Below, in pieces: positions 40,328 through 49,718 of a DNA stretch of 64,000 nt. The stretch covers positions 41,604 through 105,603 of the forward strand of contig CANRND010000004.1 in the NCBI GenBank assembly GCA_947631905.1. The letters run 5' to 3'. This DNA is from an uncultured Clostridia bacterium (lineage in GTDB: Bacteria > Bacillota > Clostridia > Christensenellales > Borkfalkiaceae). The position numbers and the translations under genes were made by a program. Under the pieces are notes generated by a model that saw only the letters and a list, made by a program, of their open reading frames with translations, had not been told where the DNA came from and searched no databases. The number at the start of each line of letters is the position of its first letter. The first letter of the stretch is position 1.

Positions 40328-41284
40328 CTATACCGTTTCGAGCGCCGCTTCCAACTGTTCGAGCGGGATGAACGCGGCCCCCGCCGTAATGGCGTTGCGG
40401 CAACGCTCTCCCCCCTCGCCGCGGGCAATGTACACATTGCACTCCGTGGGATGGGAAGTATACTGCCCGCCCGAATTGAAGATCGCCTCCACGAGTTTGC
40501 GGGAGACGGGAACGTCGTCCTCGATGTCCCGCGCGAAACAAAAGACCTTTCCTTCGAGCGAACCGCCCTTTTTGCGGCGGTGCATGTGTTTGTTCACATA
40601 GCGGTAGAACTCTTCGTGCGCCTTGATATGCTTCTCGCGCTCCTCTTCCCGCTCCGCGTAATAGGTTTTCAGCCCCTGCGAAGTGAGCGGACGGATCTTA
40701 TATCCGGAGATCTTTCCCGCGCGCACGCCGTATTTTTCGGCAAGTCCCTGTACATCCGTCCCCTCCCGCGCGCACAGCCGCTCGCACACCCGCATGGTGG
40801 CGTAGGCGTCGTCTACGGCGCGGTGGGGCGTAAATTCCACCCCGAGTTCCTCCGCCATCGCCTGCAAACCGTACTGCCGCGTGAAGTTCTTCTCCGCGTT
40901 CATAAAGAAGAACTGCGTATCATGGAAGAGAAAGCGGAAAGACGGAAGCTTGTAGCGCTTCGTCTCCAAATTGAGATAGTTGACGTCGTTGATGGTGGCG
41001 TGTCCGCAAACGACGCTGTCCTCATCTTCGAGAAGAGCCTTTATGCGGGGATATTCCGTGGGAAACGTGGGGTATTTTTTGAAATCTTCGTATTCGTAGG
41101 GAAGCACAAGACCCTCATGTCCCTTGCGGTCCGTGAGGTGGAACTTCCCGCGCGGGTTCATGAGAATATCTTCCCGCGCGAGCAAATGAAAGTTTTCATC
41201 CGTGACGACGTACCCGAACGCGCACATTTTGGCAACGTTCTTGTATACGCACGCACACTCGATGTCGAAAAAAACAAACTTCAT
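40328..41284 (-). CDS. DnaQ-like 3'-5' exonuclease with BRCT-like C-terminus
   Basis: The 318-residue protein has a DEDDh exonuclease domain (about 1-175): FVFFDIECACVY (Asp/Glu), VVCGHATINDVNYLN (Asp) and PHRAVDDAYATMR (His/Asp). A charged helical linker follows (about 180-240), then a BRCT-like segment (about 240-315), KVFCFARDIEDDVPVSRKLVE with EAIFNSGGQYTSHPTECNVYIA. A nuclease/BRCT pairing is seen in DNA-damage-related exonucleases. No Shine-Dalgarno precedes ATG 41284, which is 20 nt after the serS stop, so translation may depend on reinitiation. Confidence 0.85.
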   Translation of the reverse strand: MKFVFFDIECACVYKNVAKMCAFGYVVTDENFHLLAREDILMNPRGKFHLTDRKGHEGLVLPYEYEDFKKYPTFPTEYPRIKALLEDEDSVVCGHATINDVNYLNLETKRYKLPSFRFLFHDTQFFFMNAEKNFTRQYGLQAMAEELGVEFTPHRAVDDAYATMRVCERLCAREGTDVQGLAEKYGVRAGKISGYKIRPLTSQGLKTYYAEREEEREKHIKAHEEFYRYVNKHMHRRKKGGSLEGKVFCFARDIEDDVPVSRKLVEAIFNSGGQYTSHPTECNVYIARGEGGERCRNAITAGAAFIPLEQLEAALETV

Positions 41285-41304
41285 AAAAAGGGATTGGCGT
41301 GGAA

Positions 41305-42588
41305 CTATTTTACCGTGATCTCTTTCGTGCCGCCCATGTAGGGCCACAACACTTCGGGGATCTCCACGCTGCCGTCGGCGCGGAGATGGTTCTCCACAAA
41401 CGCGATGAGCATGCGCGGCGGCGCCACGACGGTGTTATTGAGGGTGTGCGCATATTCGCTCCCCTTTTCGGTTTTGTAGCGGATCCCGAGGCGCCGTGCC
41501 TGCGCGTCGGTGAGGTTGGAACAAGACCCCACCTCAAAATACTTCTTCTGGCGGGGAGACCATGCCTCCACGTCGCAACTGCGGTATTTGAGGTCGGCAA
41601 GGTCGCCCGAACAGCATTCGAGCTGGCGGACGGGGATCCCCATCGAGACGAACAGCTCCACCGTGTAATTCCACATCTTCTCGTACCACATGCAGCTGTC
41701 CTCGGGCTTGCAGATGACGATCATCTCCTGCTTCTCGAATTGGTGGATGCGGTAAATACCGCGCTCCTCTATGCCGTGCGCCCCCTTTTCCTTGCGGAAG
41801 CAGGGGGAATAGCTCGTGAGCGTTAAGGGCAACTTGCTCTCGTCGATGGTCTGGCCCATAAAGCGGCCGATCATGGAGTGTTCGCTCGTACCGATGAGGT
41901 AGAGGTCCTCTCCCTCGATCTTATACATCATGCCCTCCATCTCCTCGAAGCTCATGACCCCCGTTACGACGGAGGAGCGGATCATGAAAGGCGGGATGCA
42001 ATAGGTAAAGCCCTTTCCGATCATAAAGTCGCGCGCATAGGAGAGAATGGCGGAATGCAGACGGGCGATATCCCCCGTGAGATAGTAAAAGCCCTGCCCG
42101 CTCGTGCGCCGCGCGCTGTCGATGTCGATCCCGTCTAACTTTTCGAGAATGTCGAGATGATAGGGTACCTCAAAACCGGGAACTTTCGGTTCCAGAAAGC
42201 GCTTGCGCTCCACGTTCTCGGAATCATCTTTGCCGATGGGCGTTTCGGGGGAGATGATGTTCGGGATCCGCATCATCACCTTTTTGAGCTGTTCCGAGAC
42301 CTCGGGCTCCTCTTTTTCGATCTCGGCAAGGCGGGCGGCGTTTGCGCTCACCTGCGCCTTGATTGTTTCGGCCTCCTCCGTCTTTTTCTCCCGCATGAGC
42401 TGGCCGATCTGCTTGCTGAGCGCGTTGCGGGAAGCGCGGAGAAGATCTCCCTCCTGCTGCAAAGCGCGTTTTTTTGCGTCGAGGGCGAGCGCCTCGTCCA
42501 CAAGGGGAAGTTTTTGGTCCTGAAATTTCTTTTTGATGTTCTCCCGCACCGAATCGGGATCGTTACGGATGAGATTGATGTCTATCAT
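41305..42588 (-). CDS. serS: seryl-tRNA synthetase
   Basis: This class II synthetase charges tRNA-Ser (and tRNA-Sec where present). The 427-residue protein has the N-terminal antiparallel coiled coil that grips the tRNA extra arm (about 25-100). The catalytic core carries motif 2 (SPCFRKEKGAHGIEERGIYRIHQF) and motif 3 (NNTVVAPPRMLIAFVENH). Motif 2 has FRKEKG where many SerRS have FRxEAG. GAGGT lies 6 nt before ATG 42588. It has its own promoter and no T-box. It heads a unit with the exonuclease and rsmF genes. Confidence 0.97.
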   Translation of the reverse strand: MIDINLIRNDPDSVRENIKKKFQDQKLPLVDEALALDAKKRALQQEGDLLRASRNALSKQIGQLMREKKTEEAETIKAQVSANAARLAEIEKEEPEVSEQLKKVMMRIPNIISPETPIGKDDSENVERKRFLEPKVPGFEVPYHLDILEKLDGIDIDSARRTSGQGFYYLTGDIARLHSAILSYARDFMIGKGFTYCIPPFMIRSSVVTGVMSFEEMEGMMYKIEGEDLYLIGTSEHSMIGRFMGQTIDESKLPLTLTSYSPCFRKEKGAHGIEERGIYRIHQFEKQEMIVICKPEDSCMWYEKMWNYTVELFVSMGIPVRQLECCSGDLADLKYRSCDVEAWSPRQKKYFEVGSCSNLTDAQARRLGIRYKTEKGSEYAHTLNNTVVAPPRMLIAFVENHLRADGSVEIPEVLWPYMGGTKEITVK

Positions 42589-42616
42589 AGTTTACCTCGT
42601 ATGGCTTCCAAACTTT

Positions 42617-42645
42617 ATTATACATCATTCTGTCCGCGATTGCAA
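42617..42645 (-). promoter_or_regulatory. sigma-A promoter of serS
   Basis: On the minus strand TTGCAA (42645-42640) and TATAAT (42622-42617) are separated by 17 nt. Confidence 0.8.
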
Positions 42646-42669
42646 GGAAATTCAAACATTTCTTTCCTA

Positions 42670-42698
42670 TTGACATTTCCCGCGCGCGCGTGTATAAT
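42670..42698 (+). promoter_or_regulatory. perfect-consensus promoter of the P-type ATPase
   Basis: TTGACA (42670-42675), 17 nt including (CG)n, TATAAT (42693-42698). Confidence 0.85.
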
Positions 42699-42735
42699 AG
42701 AGGAAAAGCAGAATAATTTCCTTTAAGAGGTGACT

Positions 42736-45447
42736 ATGGATACGCCGTCCGACGACCGTTCCGTTCCGGAAAGGACCGAACCACGGAAAAAAACGGGGAA
42801 GAAGCCGTCCGCAACCGCTTCCGCAACCGCGGCAAAAAAGACGAGACCCGCGCCCGAGGCGGAGCGGGAGAGCGCGGTCGCGGTAGCAGAGGCCGCGGCG
42901 GACGAAGAAACGTCCCACCCCGCTACGCCCGTTTCGCCCGTCTCCCGCACACGCTCTTTCTTCGCGCGCATTCTCGACCGCAACGGCTCCGAGGACGCGC
43001 AGTCGAAAAAAGAGCATAAAAAGCTCATGCGCAAATTCCGCCGCACGAAGGACATTCCCACGGGCGCGGACGTGGAGCGCTTTGCTCCCCCCGTCGAAGA
43101 GGGGCTTACCGAGGCGCAAGTGCAAAAGCGCAACAGCCAATTTCTCTTCAACGACGTCAATAAAAAATATTCCAAGTCTTATGCCGCAATTTTCATCGGC
43201 AATCTCTGCACGGTGTTCAACTTTCTGTGCGTCGCCGTCGCCGTGGCGCTCGCCATCGCGGGAGCGGGCATTGAGCAATTTTTGTTCGTAGTCATCTTTT
43301 CCGCGAACCTTGTGATCGGCATCGTGCAGGAAATTCTTGCAAAACGGCAGATCGACAAACTCGCCGTGCTGATCTCCGCCACCGTAAAAGTCGTGCGGGA
43401 CGGCGTTAAAAAAGAGATCCCCATAAAGGAGATCGTCCTCGACGATGTCCTCATTCTCGAAGCGGGGCAACAGGTCCCCGCGGATTGCATTCTCGCGGAA
43501 GGGAAAGCGGAGGTCAACGAGAGTCTTCTCACGGGCGAATCCGCCGCCGTAAAAAAGCAGGAGGGCGACACCCTCTACGCGGGTTCCTTTATTTCGAGCG
43601 GAAGCTGCCGCGTGCGCACGGACAAAGTGGGCCGAAACACCTACCTCAACCAGCTCACCTCCCGCGCAAAGAAGTATAAACGCCCCAAGTCCGAGATCAT
43701 GAACTCCATCCGCGTGTTTATCCGCGTGATCGGCGTGCTGATCCCCTTTGTCGCCGCGCTCATCTTTTGGACAAACTACAACAGCGCGGGAAGCGCGGGG
43801 ACCGAGGGATGGGCGAGGATCGCCGAGTCCATCCAATATACGGGCGCGGTCATCATCGGCATGATCCCCTCGGGGCTGCTCCTCCTCACCTCGCTTGCAA
43901 TGGCTGTGGGCGTGAGACGGCTCGCCAAAAAACAGACCCTCGTGCAGGATATGAACTCCCTCGAAATGCTCGCCCGCGTCAACGTGTTGTGTCTCGATAA
44001 GACGGGGACCATCACCGACGGGCGGATGACGGTGAGCGACTGCATGATCATCGCAAACTACACCGAACACTCGGTGGAAGAGATCATGGGGAGCATGCTG
44101 TTCGCCCTCGACGACAACAACCAGACTTCCATTGCCCTCCGCGACCGTTTCGGCCACTCCAACTCCATGCAGGCGACCGCGATCGTACCGTTTTCGAGCA
44201 AGCGGAAGCTCTCCGCCGTTACGTTCGGCGACGAGGGAACGTTTGTGTTCGGCGCACCCGAGTTTGTGCTTCGCCCCATGTCGCCCCGCATCGAACGCAT
44301 CGTGAAGCAATACGCGCAGATGGGGCTGAGAGTTTTGCTCCTCGCCTACGCGCAGGGGCAGATCGCGGGCGACCGCCTGCCCGGTCCTTTCCGCCCGATG
44401 GCGCTCATCACCCTTGCGGACAATGTTCGTCCCGAAGCGGTAGAGACCATTAAATCGTTCAAAGAGAACGATGTGGACATCCGCATCATTTCGGGCGACA
44501 ACCCCGTTACGGTGTCCGAAGTGGCGCGCCGCGTGGGCGTTGCGAACGCGAATAAGTACATCTCCCTCGACGGACTCACCGACATCGAGGTGGAGAATGT
44601 GGCAAACGAATACACCGTATTCGGACGGGTAACGCCCGAACAAAAGGCCATTCTGGTGCGCACCATCAAACGTGCGGGCAACACCGTGGCGATGACGGGC
44701 GACGGCGTGAATGACATCCTCGCCTTAAAAGAAGCCGACTGCGCCATTTCGGTTGCCTCGGGAAGCGAAGCCGCGCGCAACGTTTCGCATCTCGTTCTCA
44801 TGAACAACAACTTTACCAATCTCAACTCGGTGGTGAACGAGGGGCGGCGGGTCATCAACAACATCAAGAACAGCGCCTCGCTCTACATCATGAAAACGCT
44901 GTTCATCACCCTGCTCGCCGTCATCTGCGTGCTGATGCGGGAACAATATTTCTTTACCACAAACAATTTGATCCTGTTTGAATTTTTTGTGGCGGCGATC
45001 CCCTCTTTCGTCATCTCTCTGCAACCCAACAACAGCCGCGTGAAAGGGAAATTTATCCTGTACGTGCTATCCCGAAGTATCCCGGGGGCGATCACGCTGA
45101 TCCTATGCGTCCTCTCCGTTTATTTCGGCAAACAGTTCATCCCCGGAGATGAATTTAAGACAAACTTCAAACCCCTCTTGATCCTCGCCGTAACGTTTGG
45201 CGGCGTGGTGATGCTCTACCGCGTGTTGAAGCCTCTCAATCTGTTGCGGTCCGTCCTCTACGGCGGGTGCCTCGCGGTCTGCATCCTTGCGCTGAGCGTT
45301 CCCGCGCTCGGGAATTTCGTCTATCCCGGCTGGGAAGAGGTGGAGTTCAACCTTTCGCAAATTCTTTATATCCTCGTCGTCATTCTCGCTGCGTTCCCCG
45401 TTTCGGGTTGGCTCACCAAAGCGTGCGATTTGATGAACAGCGACTAA
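42736..45447 (+). CDS. P-type ATPase (cation transporter, CtpE-like)
   Basis: The 903-residue membrane pump has a long basic/Ala-rich cytoplasmic extension (about 1-115). The P-type core contains VNESLLTGESAAV (actuator TGES), CLDKTGTITDGRM (phosphorylated Asp), GDNPVTVSEVARR and AMTGDGVNDILALKEAD (hinge). The helix-4 motif is IPSGLLLLTSLAM, as in CtpE-type pumps, not the PEGL of calcium pumps or CPC of heavy-metal pumps. A calcium-like or monovalent cation is possible; the substrate cannot be settled. AAGAGG precedes ATG 42736. It is a single gene followed by element E4. Confidence 0.92.
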   Translation: MDTPSDDRSVPERTEPRKKTGKKPSATASATAAKKTRPAPEAERESAVAVAEAAADEETSHPATPVSPVSRTRSFFARILDRNGSEDAQSKKEHKKLMRKFRRTKDIPTGADVERFAPPVEEGLTEAQVQKRNSQFLFNDVNKKYSKSYAAIFIGNLCTVFNFLCVAVAVALAIAGAGIEQFLFVVIFSANLVIGIVQEILAKRQIDKLAVLISATVKVVRDGVKKEIPIKEIVLDDVLILEAGQQVPADCILAEGKAEVNESLLTGESAAVKKQEGDTLYAGSFISSGSCRVRTDKVGRNTYLNQLTSRAKKYKRPKSEIMNSIRVFIRVIGVLIPFVAALIFWTNYNSAGSAGTEGWARIAESIQYTGAVIIGMIPSGLLLLTSLAMAVGVRRLAKKQTLVQDMNSLEMLARVNVLCLDKTGTITDGRMTVSDCMIIANYTEHSVEEIMGSMLFALDDNNQTSIALRDRFGHSNSMQATAIVPFSSKRKLSAVTFGDEGTFVFGAPEFVLRPMSPRIERIVKQYAQMGLRVLLLAYAQGQIAGDRLPGPFRPMALITLADNVRPEAVETIKSFKENDVDIRIISGDNPVTVSEVARRVGVANANKYISLDGLTDIEVENVANEYTVFGRVTPEQKAILVRTIKRAGNTVAMTGDGVNDILALKEADCAISVASGSEAARNVSHLVLMNNNFTNLNSVVNEGRRVINNIKNSASLYIMKTLFITLLAVICVLMREQYFFTTNNLILFEFFVAAIPSFVISLQPNNSRVKGKFILYVLSRSIPGAITLILCVLSVYFGKQFIPGDEFKTNFKPLLILAVTFGGVVMLYRVLKPLNLLRSVLYGGCLAVCILALSVPALGNFVYPGWEEVEFNLSQILYILVVILAAFPVSGWLTKACDLMNSD

Positions 45448-45449
45448 AA

Positions 45450-45622
45450 TTCACAAATTTTGTCGGAACGACAAAATTTCGTGAGGGGTTCGTTTTCTGC
45501 TTTCATTGAAACGAACCGCCCACCCGCAAACGGCCTCGTAAAAACAAAAAGCCGTAAGAATGCGGCAAATTGTGTGCGCTTATGGAAAATGGCGATTTTC
45601 CAACGCGCAGTAAGTTGGGAAC
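45450..45622 (+). repeat. structured dispersed element E, copy E4
   Basis: It starts 2 nt after the P-type ATPase stop. The head hairpin is CAC-AAATTTTGTCG / CGACAAAATTT-CGTG (45452-45485). Stem 2 is GCCG/CGGC (45551-45554/45563-45566), followed by AAATTGTGT and stem 3 GGAAAAT/ATTTTCC (45584-45590/45595-45601). It ends in a tail (CAACGCGCAGTAA) shared with E2. Confidence 0.8.
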
Positions 45623-45635
45623 AACTATCTTCGCC

Positions 45636-45764
45636 CGCCCTCGCGTTAGCGGGGGAGGGATAAGGGGGGGGGACCTTATTCCCTTGGCGCCCTCTTCCCT
45701 ACCCTCCCCCCAAACGGGTTGGGAGGAGGCAAAAAAACGCAAGCGAGACCGCCTCATAAAAGCT
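45636..45764. repeat. C/G-rich GGGGGAGGG repeat family
   Basis: CCTCGCGTTAGCGGGGGAGG and later CCCTACCCTCCCCCCAAACG face each other around GGACCTTATTCCC. Relatives occur at 52613-52646, 50856-50904 (inside metG) and 57195-57240 (inside recO). Confidence 0.65.
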
Positions 45765-45798
45765 ACGCCCTCCCAAATGGGAGGGCGTTCGTTTTTTT
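45765..45798 (+). terminator. terminator-like hairpin
   Basis: ACGCCCTCCC pairs with GGGAGGGCGT around AAAT and is followed by TCG and seven T. It would end transcription from the P-type ATPase after E4. Confidence 0.65.
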
Positions 45799-45844
45799 CT
45801 TACCGTTTCGTTCGGCGGTACGCTTCGCCTCGTGGCAATTCACA

Positions 45845-46029
45845 ATGGCTTCCGCGAGCAAAATCGCCATTTTGCGCTGCGGGACTCAATTTGCCGCATA
45901 CCTGCGGCTTGTTGTCTGCGCAAGGCAGAGCGTGCGCGGGCGATAACGTTACATGAAATCAGAGGCTTAACCCCTCACGGAAAAGATTTAGCGCCGCGGC
46001 TTTGCCGCGGCGCCAAAGATTTTCGTGAA
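45845..46029 (-). repeat. structured dispersed element E, copy E5
   Basis: On the minus strand it begins 1 nt after the ppdK stop. The head hairpin contains a GCGCCGCGGC-AAA-GCCGCGGCGC core and ends CCGTGAGG (46029-45973). Stem 2 is GCCGCA/TGCGGC (45908-45903/45898-45893), followed by AAATTGAGT (45892-45884) and stem 3 GCAAAAT/ATTTTGC (45875-45869/45864-45858) around GGCG. Confidence 0.78.
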
Positions 46030-46030
46030 C

Positions 46031-48670
46031 TTACTTTCTCGGATTTTTGATATTTGCCTGTGCCGCGGCGAGACGAGCGATCGGGACGCGGAACGGCGAG
46101 CAGGAGACATACGTGAGGCCGATGTTGTGGCAGAACTCGATGGACGAAGGATCGCCGCCGTGTTCGCCGCAGATGCCGCAGTGAAGCTCGGGACGGGTAC
46201 TCTTGCCGAGGTCGACCGCCATCTTCATCAGCTTGCCTACGCCGACCGTATCCAGTCTCGCAAACGGGTCGCTCTCGTAGATCTTGTTCGCATAATATGC
46301 GGGCAGGAACTTGCCTGCGTCGTCGCGGGAGAAGCCGAACGTCATCTGCGTGAGGTCGTTGGTGCCGAAGCAGAAGAACTCCGCCTCTTTTGCGATCTCG
46401 TCCGCGGTGAGCGCGGCACGGGGGATCTCGATCATGGTGCCGACTTCATAATGAAGATCTGCGCCCGCTTCCTTGATGACTTCGTCCGCCGTCTTTACGA
46501 CGATGTCCTTGACGAACTTCAACTCCTTGTATTCGCCTGTGAGCGGGATCATGATTTCGGGAATGACCTTTACGCCCCTCTTCTGCACGGCGATCGCCGC
46601 CTTGATGACCGCTTTCGTCTGCATGACGGCAATCTCGGGATAGGTGACGGTGAGACGGCATCCGCGGTGACCCATCATCGGGTTGAACTCGTGCAGGTCG
46701 GAGATGATCTGTTTGATCTGTGCGACCGTCTTGCCCTGCGCCTTTGCGAGCGCCTTGATGTCCTCTTCCTCGGTGGGAACGAACTCATGGAGCGGAGGAT
46801 CGAGGAAACGGATCGTGACGGGATAGCCGCCGAGCGCCTCAAACAGACCCTCGAAGTCGGACTGCTGCATGGGTTCGATCTTCGCAAGCGCCGCTTCTCT
46901 CTCTTCCACGGTGTCCGCGCAGATCATTTCGCGGAACGCGCCGATCCTTGCAGAATCGAAGAACATATGCTCGGTACGGCAAAGGCCGATGCCCTGCGCG
47001 CCGAACGCCGCCGCCTGTTTTGCGTCCTTAGGGGTATCCGCGTTGGTGCGGACGCCGAGCGCCTTGTATTTATCCGCAAGTTCCATAATTCTTCCGAAGT
47101 AGCCGCTGTTGGGATCTGCGGGAACGGTGGGAATGATGCAGTTGTAGATATTGCCCGTGGAGCCGTCGAGGGAAATGCCGTCGCCCTCGTGATAGGTCTT
47201 GCCCGCAAGGGTGAAGCACTTGTTCTCCTCGTCCATCTTGATGTCGCCGCAGCCGGAGACGCAGCAGGTCCCCATGCCGCGCGCCACGACCGCCGCGTGA
47301 GAGGTCTGGCCGCCGCGGACGGTGAGAATGCCCTGCGCAAACTTCATGCCCTCGATGTCCTCGGGAGAAGTTTCGAGGCGCACAAGCACCACTTTCTTGC
47401 CTTTCTTGCCCTCTTTCACGGCGTCCTCGGCCGTAAACACGATGGTGCCTGCCGCCGCGCCGGGAGAAGCCGCAATGCCCTTGCCGACGACGTTATTCTT
47501 GTCCGCTTCTTTGAGCGCCTTGGGGTCGAACTGCGGGTGCAGGAGCATGTCGAGCGACTTCGCGTCGATCTGCATGAGCGCTTCCTGTTCGGTGATCATG
47601 CCCTCGTCGATGAGGTCGCATGCGATCTTGATCGCCGCCGCCGCCGTGCGCTTGCCGTTACGGGTTTGGAGCATGTAGAGCTTTTCGTTCTCCACGGTGA
47701 ACTCCATATCCTGCATGTCGTGGTAATGGTTTTCGAGGGTGGTGCAGACCTGTTGGAACTGCTTATAAACGTCGGGGAACACCTGCGCCATCTGGGAGAT
47801 GGGCATGGGAGTGCGGACGCCTGCAACGACATCTTCGCCCTGCGCGTTGGTAAGGAACTCGCCCATGAGGCCCTTTTCGCCCGTGGCGGGGTTACGCGTG
47901 AACGCAACGCCCGTGCCGCAGTTGTCGCCCATGTTGCCGAACGCCATCATCTGCACGTTGACCGCGGTACCCCAGCTGTAAGGGATGTCGTGGTCCATAC
48001 GGTAGACGTTTGCGCGGGGGTTGTCCCACGAACGGAACACCGCCTTGATCGCCTCGAAGAGCTGTACTTTGGGATCGGAGGGGAAGTCGGTGCCGAGCTG
48101 TTTCTTGTACTCCGCCTTGAACTGGTTCGCAAGGGCTTTCAGATCGTCTGCGTCGAGTTCGACGTCCTGCGTAACGCCTTTCTTCTCTTTCATCGCGTCG
48201 ATGAGTTTTTCAAAGTATTTCTTGCCGACTTCCATCACGACGTCGGAGAACATCTGGATAAATCTTCTGTAACAGTCCCACGCCCAGCGGGGATTGTTCG
48301 ACTTCTTGGCGATGACTTCCACCACCTGTTCGTTGAGGCCGAGGTTCAGAATGGTGTCCATCATGCCGGGCATGGAAGCGCGCGCGCCCGAACGGACGGA
48401 GACGAGCAACGGGTTTTCGAGATCGCCGAACTTCTTGCCGGTGATATGCTCCATCTTGTCGATGTACTCCATGATCTCCGCCTGGATCGCGGGATTGATC
48501 TGCCTGCCGTCCTCATAGTATTGGGTGCAGGCTTCGGTGGAAATGGTGAAGCCCTGCGGGACGGGCAAACCGATGTTGGTCATCTCCGCAAGGTTCGCGC
48601 CCTTGCCGCCGAGAAGCTCACGCATGTTCGCGTTGCCTTCGGTGAAAAGATAGCAGTACTTTTTTGCCAT
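46031..48670 (-). CDS. ppdK: pyruvate, phosphate dikinase
   Basis: This enzyme interconverts pyruvate + ATP + Pi and phosphoenolpyruvate + AMP + PPi, central to PPi-linked glycolysis or gluconeogenesis in Clostridia. The 879-residue protein has an N-terminal ATP-grasp domain (about 1-340; LLGGKGANLAEMTNIGLPVP and SVRSGARASMPGMMDT). The swivelling phosphohistidine domain has GGQTSHAAVVARGMG (His about 455). The C-terminal PEP/pyruvate barrel has GIGLCRTEHMFF and CGICGEHGGDP. Length is as expected. AGGAGG precedes ATG 48670. It has its own promoter; element E5 lies immediately downstream. Confidence 0.98.
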   Translation of the reverse strand: MAKKYCYLFTEGNANMRELLGGKGANLAEMTNIGLPVPQGFTISTEACTQYYEDGRQINPAIQAEIMEYIDKMEHITGKKFGDLENPLLVSVRSGARASMPGMMDTILNLGLNEQVVEVIAKKSNNPRWAWDCYRRFIQMFSDVVMEVGKKYFEKLIDAMKEKKGVTQDVELDADDLKALANQFKAEYKKQLGTDFPSDPKVQLFEAIKAVFRSWDNPRANVYRMDHDIPYSWGTAVNVQMMAFGNMGDNCGTGVAFTRNPATGEKGLMGEFLTNAQGEDVVAGVRTPMPISQMAQVFPDVYKQFQQVCTTLENHYHDMQDMEFTVENEKLYMLQTRNGKRTAAAAIKIACDLIDEGMITEQEALMQIDAKSLDMLLHPQFDPKALKEADKNNVVGKGIAASPGAAAGTIVFTAEDAVKEGKKGKKVVLVRLETSPEDIEGMKFAQGILTVRGGQTSHAAVVARGMGTCCVSGCGDIKMDEENKCFTLAGKTYHEGDGISLDGSTGNIYNCIIPTVPADPNSGYFGRIMELADKYKALGVRTNADTPKDAKQAAAFGAQGIGLCRTEHMFFDSARIGAFREMICADTVEEREAALAKIEPMQQSDFEGLFEALGGYPVTIRFLDPPLHEFVPTEEEDIKALAKAQGKTVAQIKQIISDLHEFNPMMGHRGCRLTVTYPEIAVMQTKAVIKAAIAVQKRGVKVIPEIMIPLTGEYKELKFVKDIVVKTADEVIKEAGADLHYEVGTMIEIPRAALTADEIAKEAEFFCFGTNDLTQMTFGFSRDDAGKFLPAYYANKIYESDPFARLDTVGVGKLMKMAVDLGKSTRPELHCGICGEHGGDPSSIEFCHNIGLTYVSCSPFRVPIARLAAAQANIKNPRK

Positions 48671-48713
48671 ATAATTTATTCCTCCTAATGATTTACGGTT
48701 TTTACCATGAGAC

Positions 48714-48742
48714 ATTTTACACTATTTACAGGAAAATTTCAA
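48714..48742 (-). promoter_or_regulatory. sigma-A promoter of ppdK
   Basis: On the minus strand TTGAAA (48742-48737) and TAAAAT (48719-48714) are separated by 17 nt. Confidence 0.75.
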
Positions 48743-48778
48743 GCCTTTCGCGGAAGATTTTTCCGCAATCGGCGGAAT

Positions 48779-49618
48779 TTACAAGAAAAGCTCTTTTCTT
48801 TGCCCGAAGAGCAAGTCCGACAGCCGCCCGAGCGCCCGCGGCGGAAGCGTTTCCCCCCGCGCGCCGCCGGGAACGTCCGCCTGCCGCAACAGCTCTTTGG
48901 CCTCCCCGCGCGGCATCGAAAAGGCGCTCATCAGATTGTTTTCGAGGGTCTTTCGCCTATTCAAAAAGGCGCAACGCACCGTTTCGCGGTAGGCCTTTTC
49001 GCTTTCGACCGCAAACCCGCCCGCCGTAAAGTCAATTTTAACGACCGCGCTATCCACATTGGGACGGGGGGTGAAGAGGGTGCGGGAAACGTAGCGCGTG
49101 ACCGTAGCGCTTCCGCGCCGCGCGATCGCCGCCGTCACCGCGCCGTAGTCGGGACTGCCCGCCACGGCGCAAAACCTGCGGGCGACTTCCTCCTGCACCA
49201 TGACGGTGAGACCGAGGCAGCTTTTGCTCTCCTCCACGAACTTCATCACAACGGGGGTCGTGATGTAATAGGGCAAATTCGCAACGACGAGGTACTCCCC
49301 TTTCAGTTCCTTTTCGAGGGTGGGAAGAGACTCCCGTGCAAAATCGCGGAACACAACCTCGACGTTTTCGCACCCCGAAAGCGTCTCTGCAAGCACGGGC
49401 TGTAAGCTCTTGTCGATCTCGTAGGAGACGACCTTTTTCGCCTTTTCCGAGAGCGCGCGGGTGAGCGCGCCCGCGCCCGCGCCGATTTCCAGCACGGCGG
49501 TGTCCCCGTCTACGCCCGCGTCCGAGACAATGGCGCGCAAGAGATTGGGATCGCTTAAAAAGTTCTGCCCGTATTTCTTTTTGAACGTGAAATTGTGCTT
49601 ATAAAGCGCTTCTTCCAT
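48779..49618 (-). CDS. rsmA: 16S rRNA dimethyladenosine transferase RsmA (KsgA)
   Basis: RsmA dimethylates two adjacent adenosines near the 3' end of 16S rRNA, a late ribosome-assembly checkpoint. The 279-residue protein has FKKKYGQNFLSDPNLL, SAM motif VLEIGAGAGALTRAL, VSYEIDKSL and the catalytic VANLPYYITTPVV. The C-terminal helical domain begins near CAFLNRRKTLENNL. GGAGG lies 7 nt before ATG 49618. It follows metG-tatD, the usual Bacillota order (there with rnmV in between, absent here). Confidence 0.96.
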   Translation of the reverse strand: MEEALYKHNFTFKKKYGQNFLSDPNLLRAIVSDAGVDGDTAVLEIGAGAGALTRALSEKAKKVVSYEIDKSLQPVLAETLSGCENVEVVFRDFARESLPTLEKELKGEYLVVANLPYYITTPVVMKFVEESKSCLGLTVMVQEEVARRFCAVAGSPDYGAVTAAIARRGSATVTRYVSRTLFTPRPNVDSAVVKIDFTAGGFAVESEKAYRETVRCAFLNRRKTLENNLMSAFSMPRGEAKELLRQADVPGGARGETLPPRALGRLSDLLFGQRKELFL

Positions 49619-49693
49619 AAAGTTCCTCCGATAGACCGCCCTTTTCCGCACACACTTTATGCGAGGGGCCACCCCCTCTTTACCGATGAGAAA

Positions 49694-49714
49694 GGAGAGC
49701 CGCAAGGCTCTCTT
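49694..49714 (-). terminator. hairpin between tatD and rsmA
   Basis: GAGAGCC pairs with GGCTCTC around a four-base loop, followed on the minus strand by CTTTCTC. It is probably a weak terminator or processing site. Confidence 0.45.
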
Positions 49715-49718
49715 TGTT

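Noticed and set aside
42585..42720. T-box leader for serS
   Set aside because: The leader is short and lacks the T-box core; an ordinary promoter explains it.
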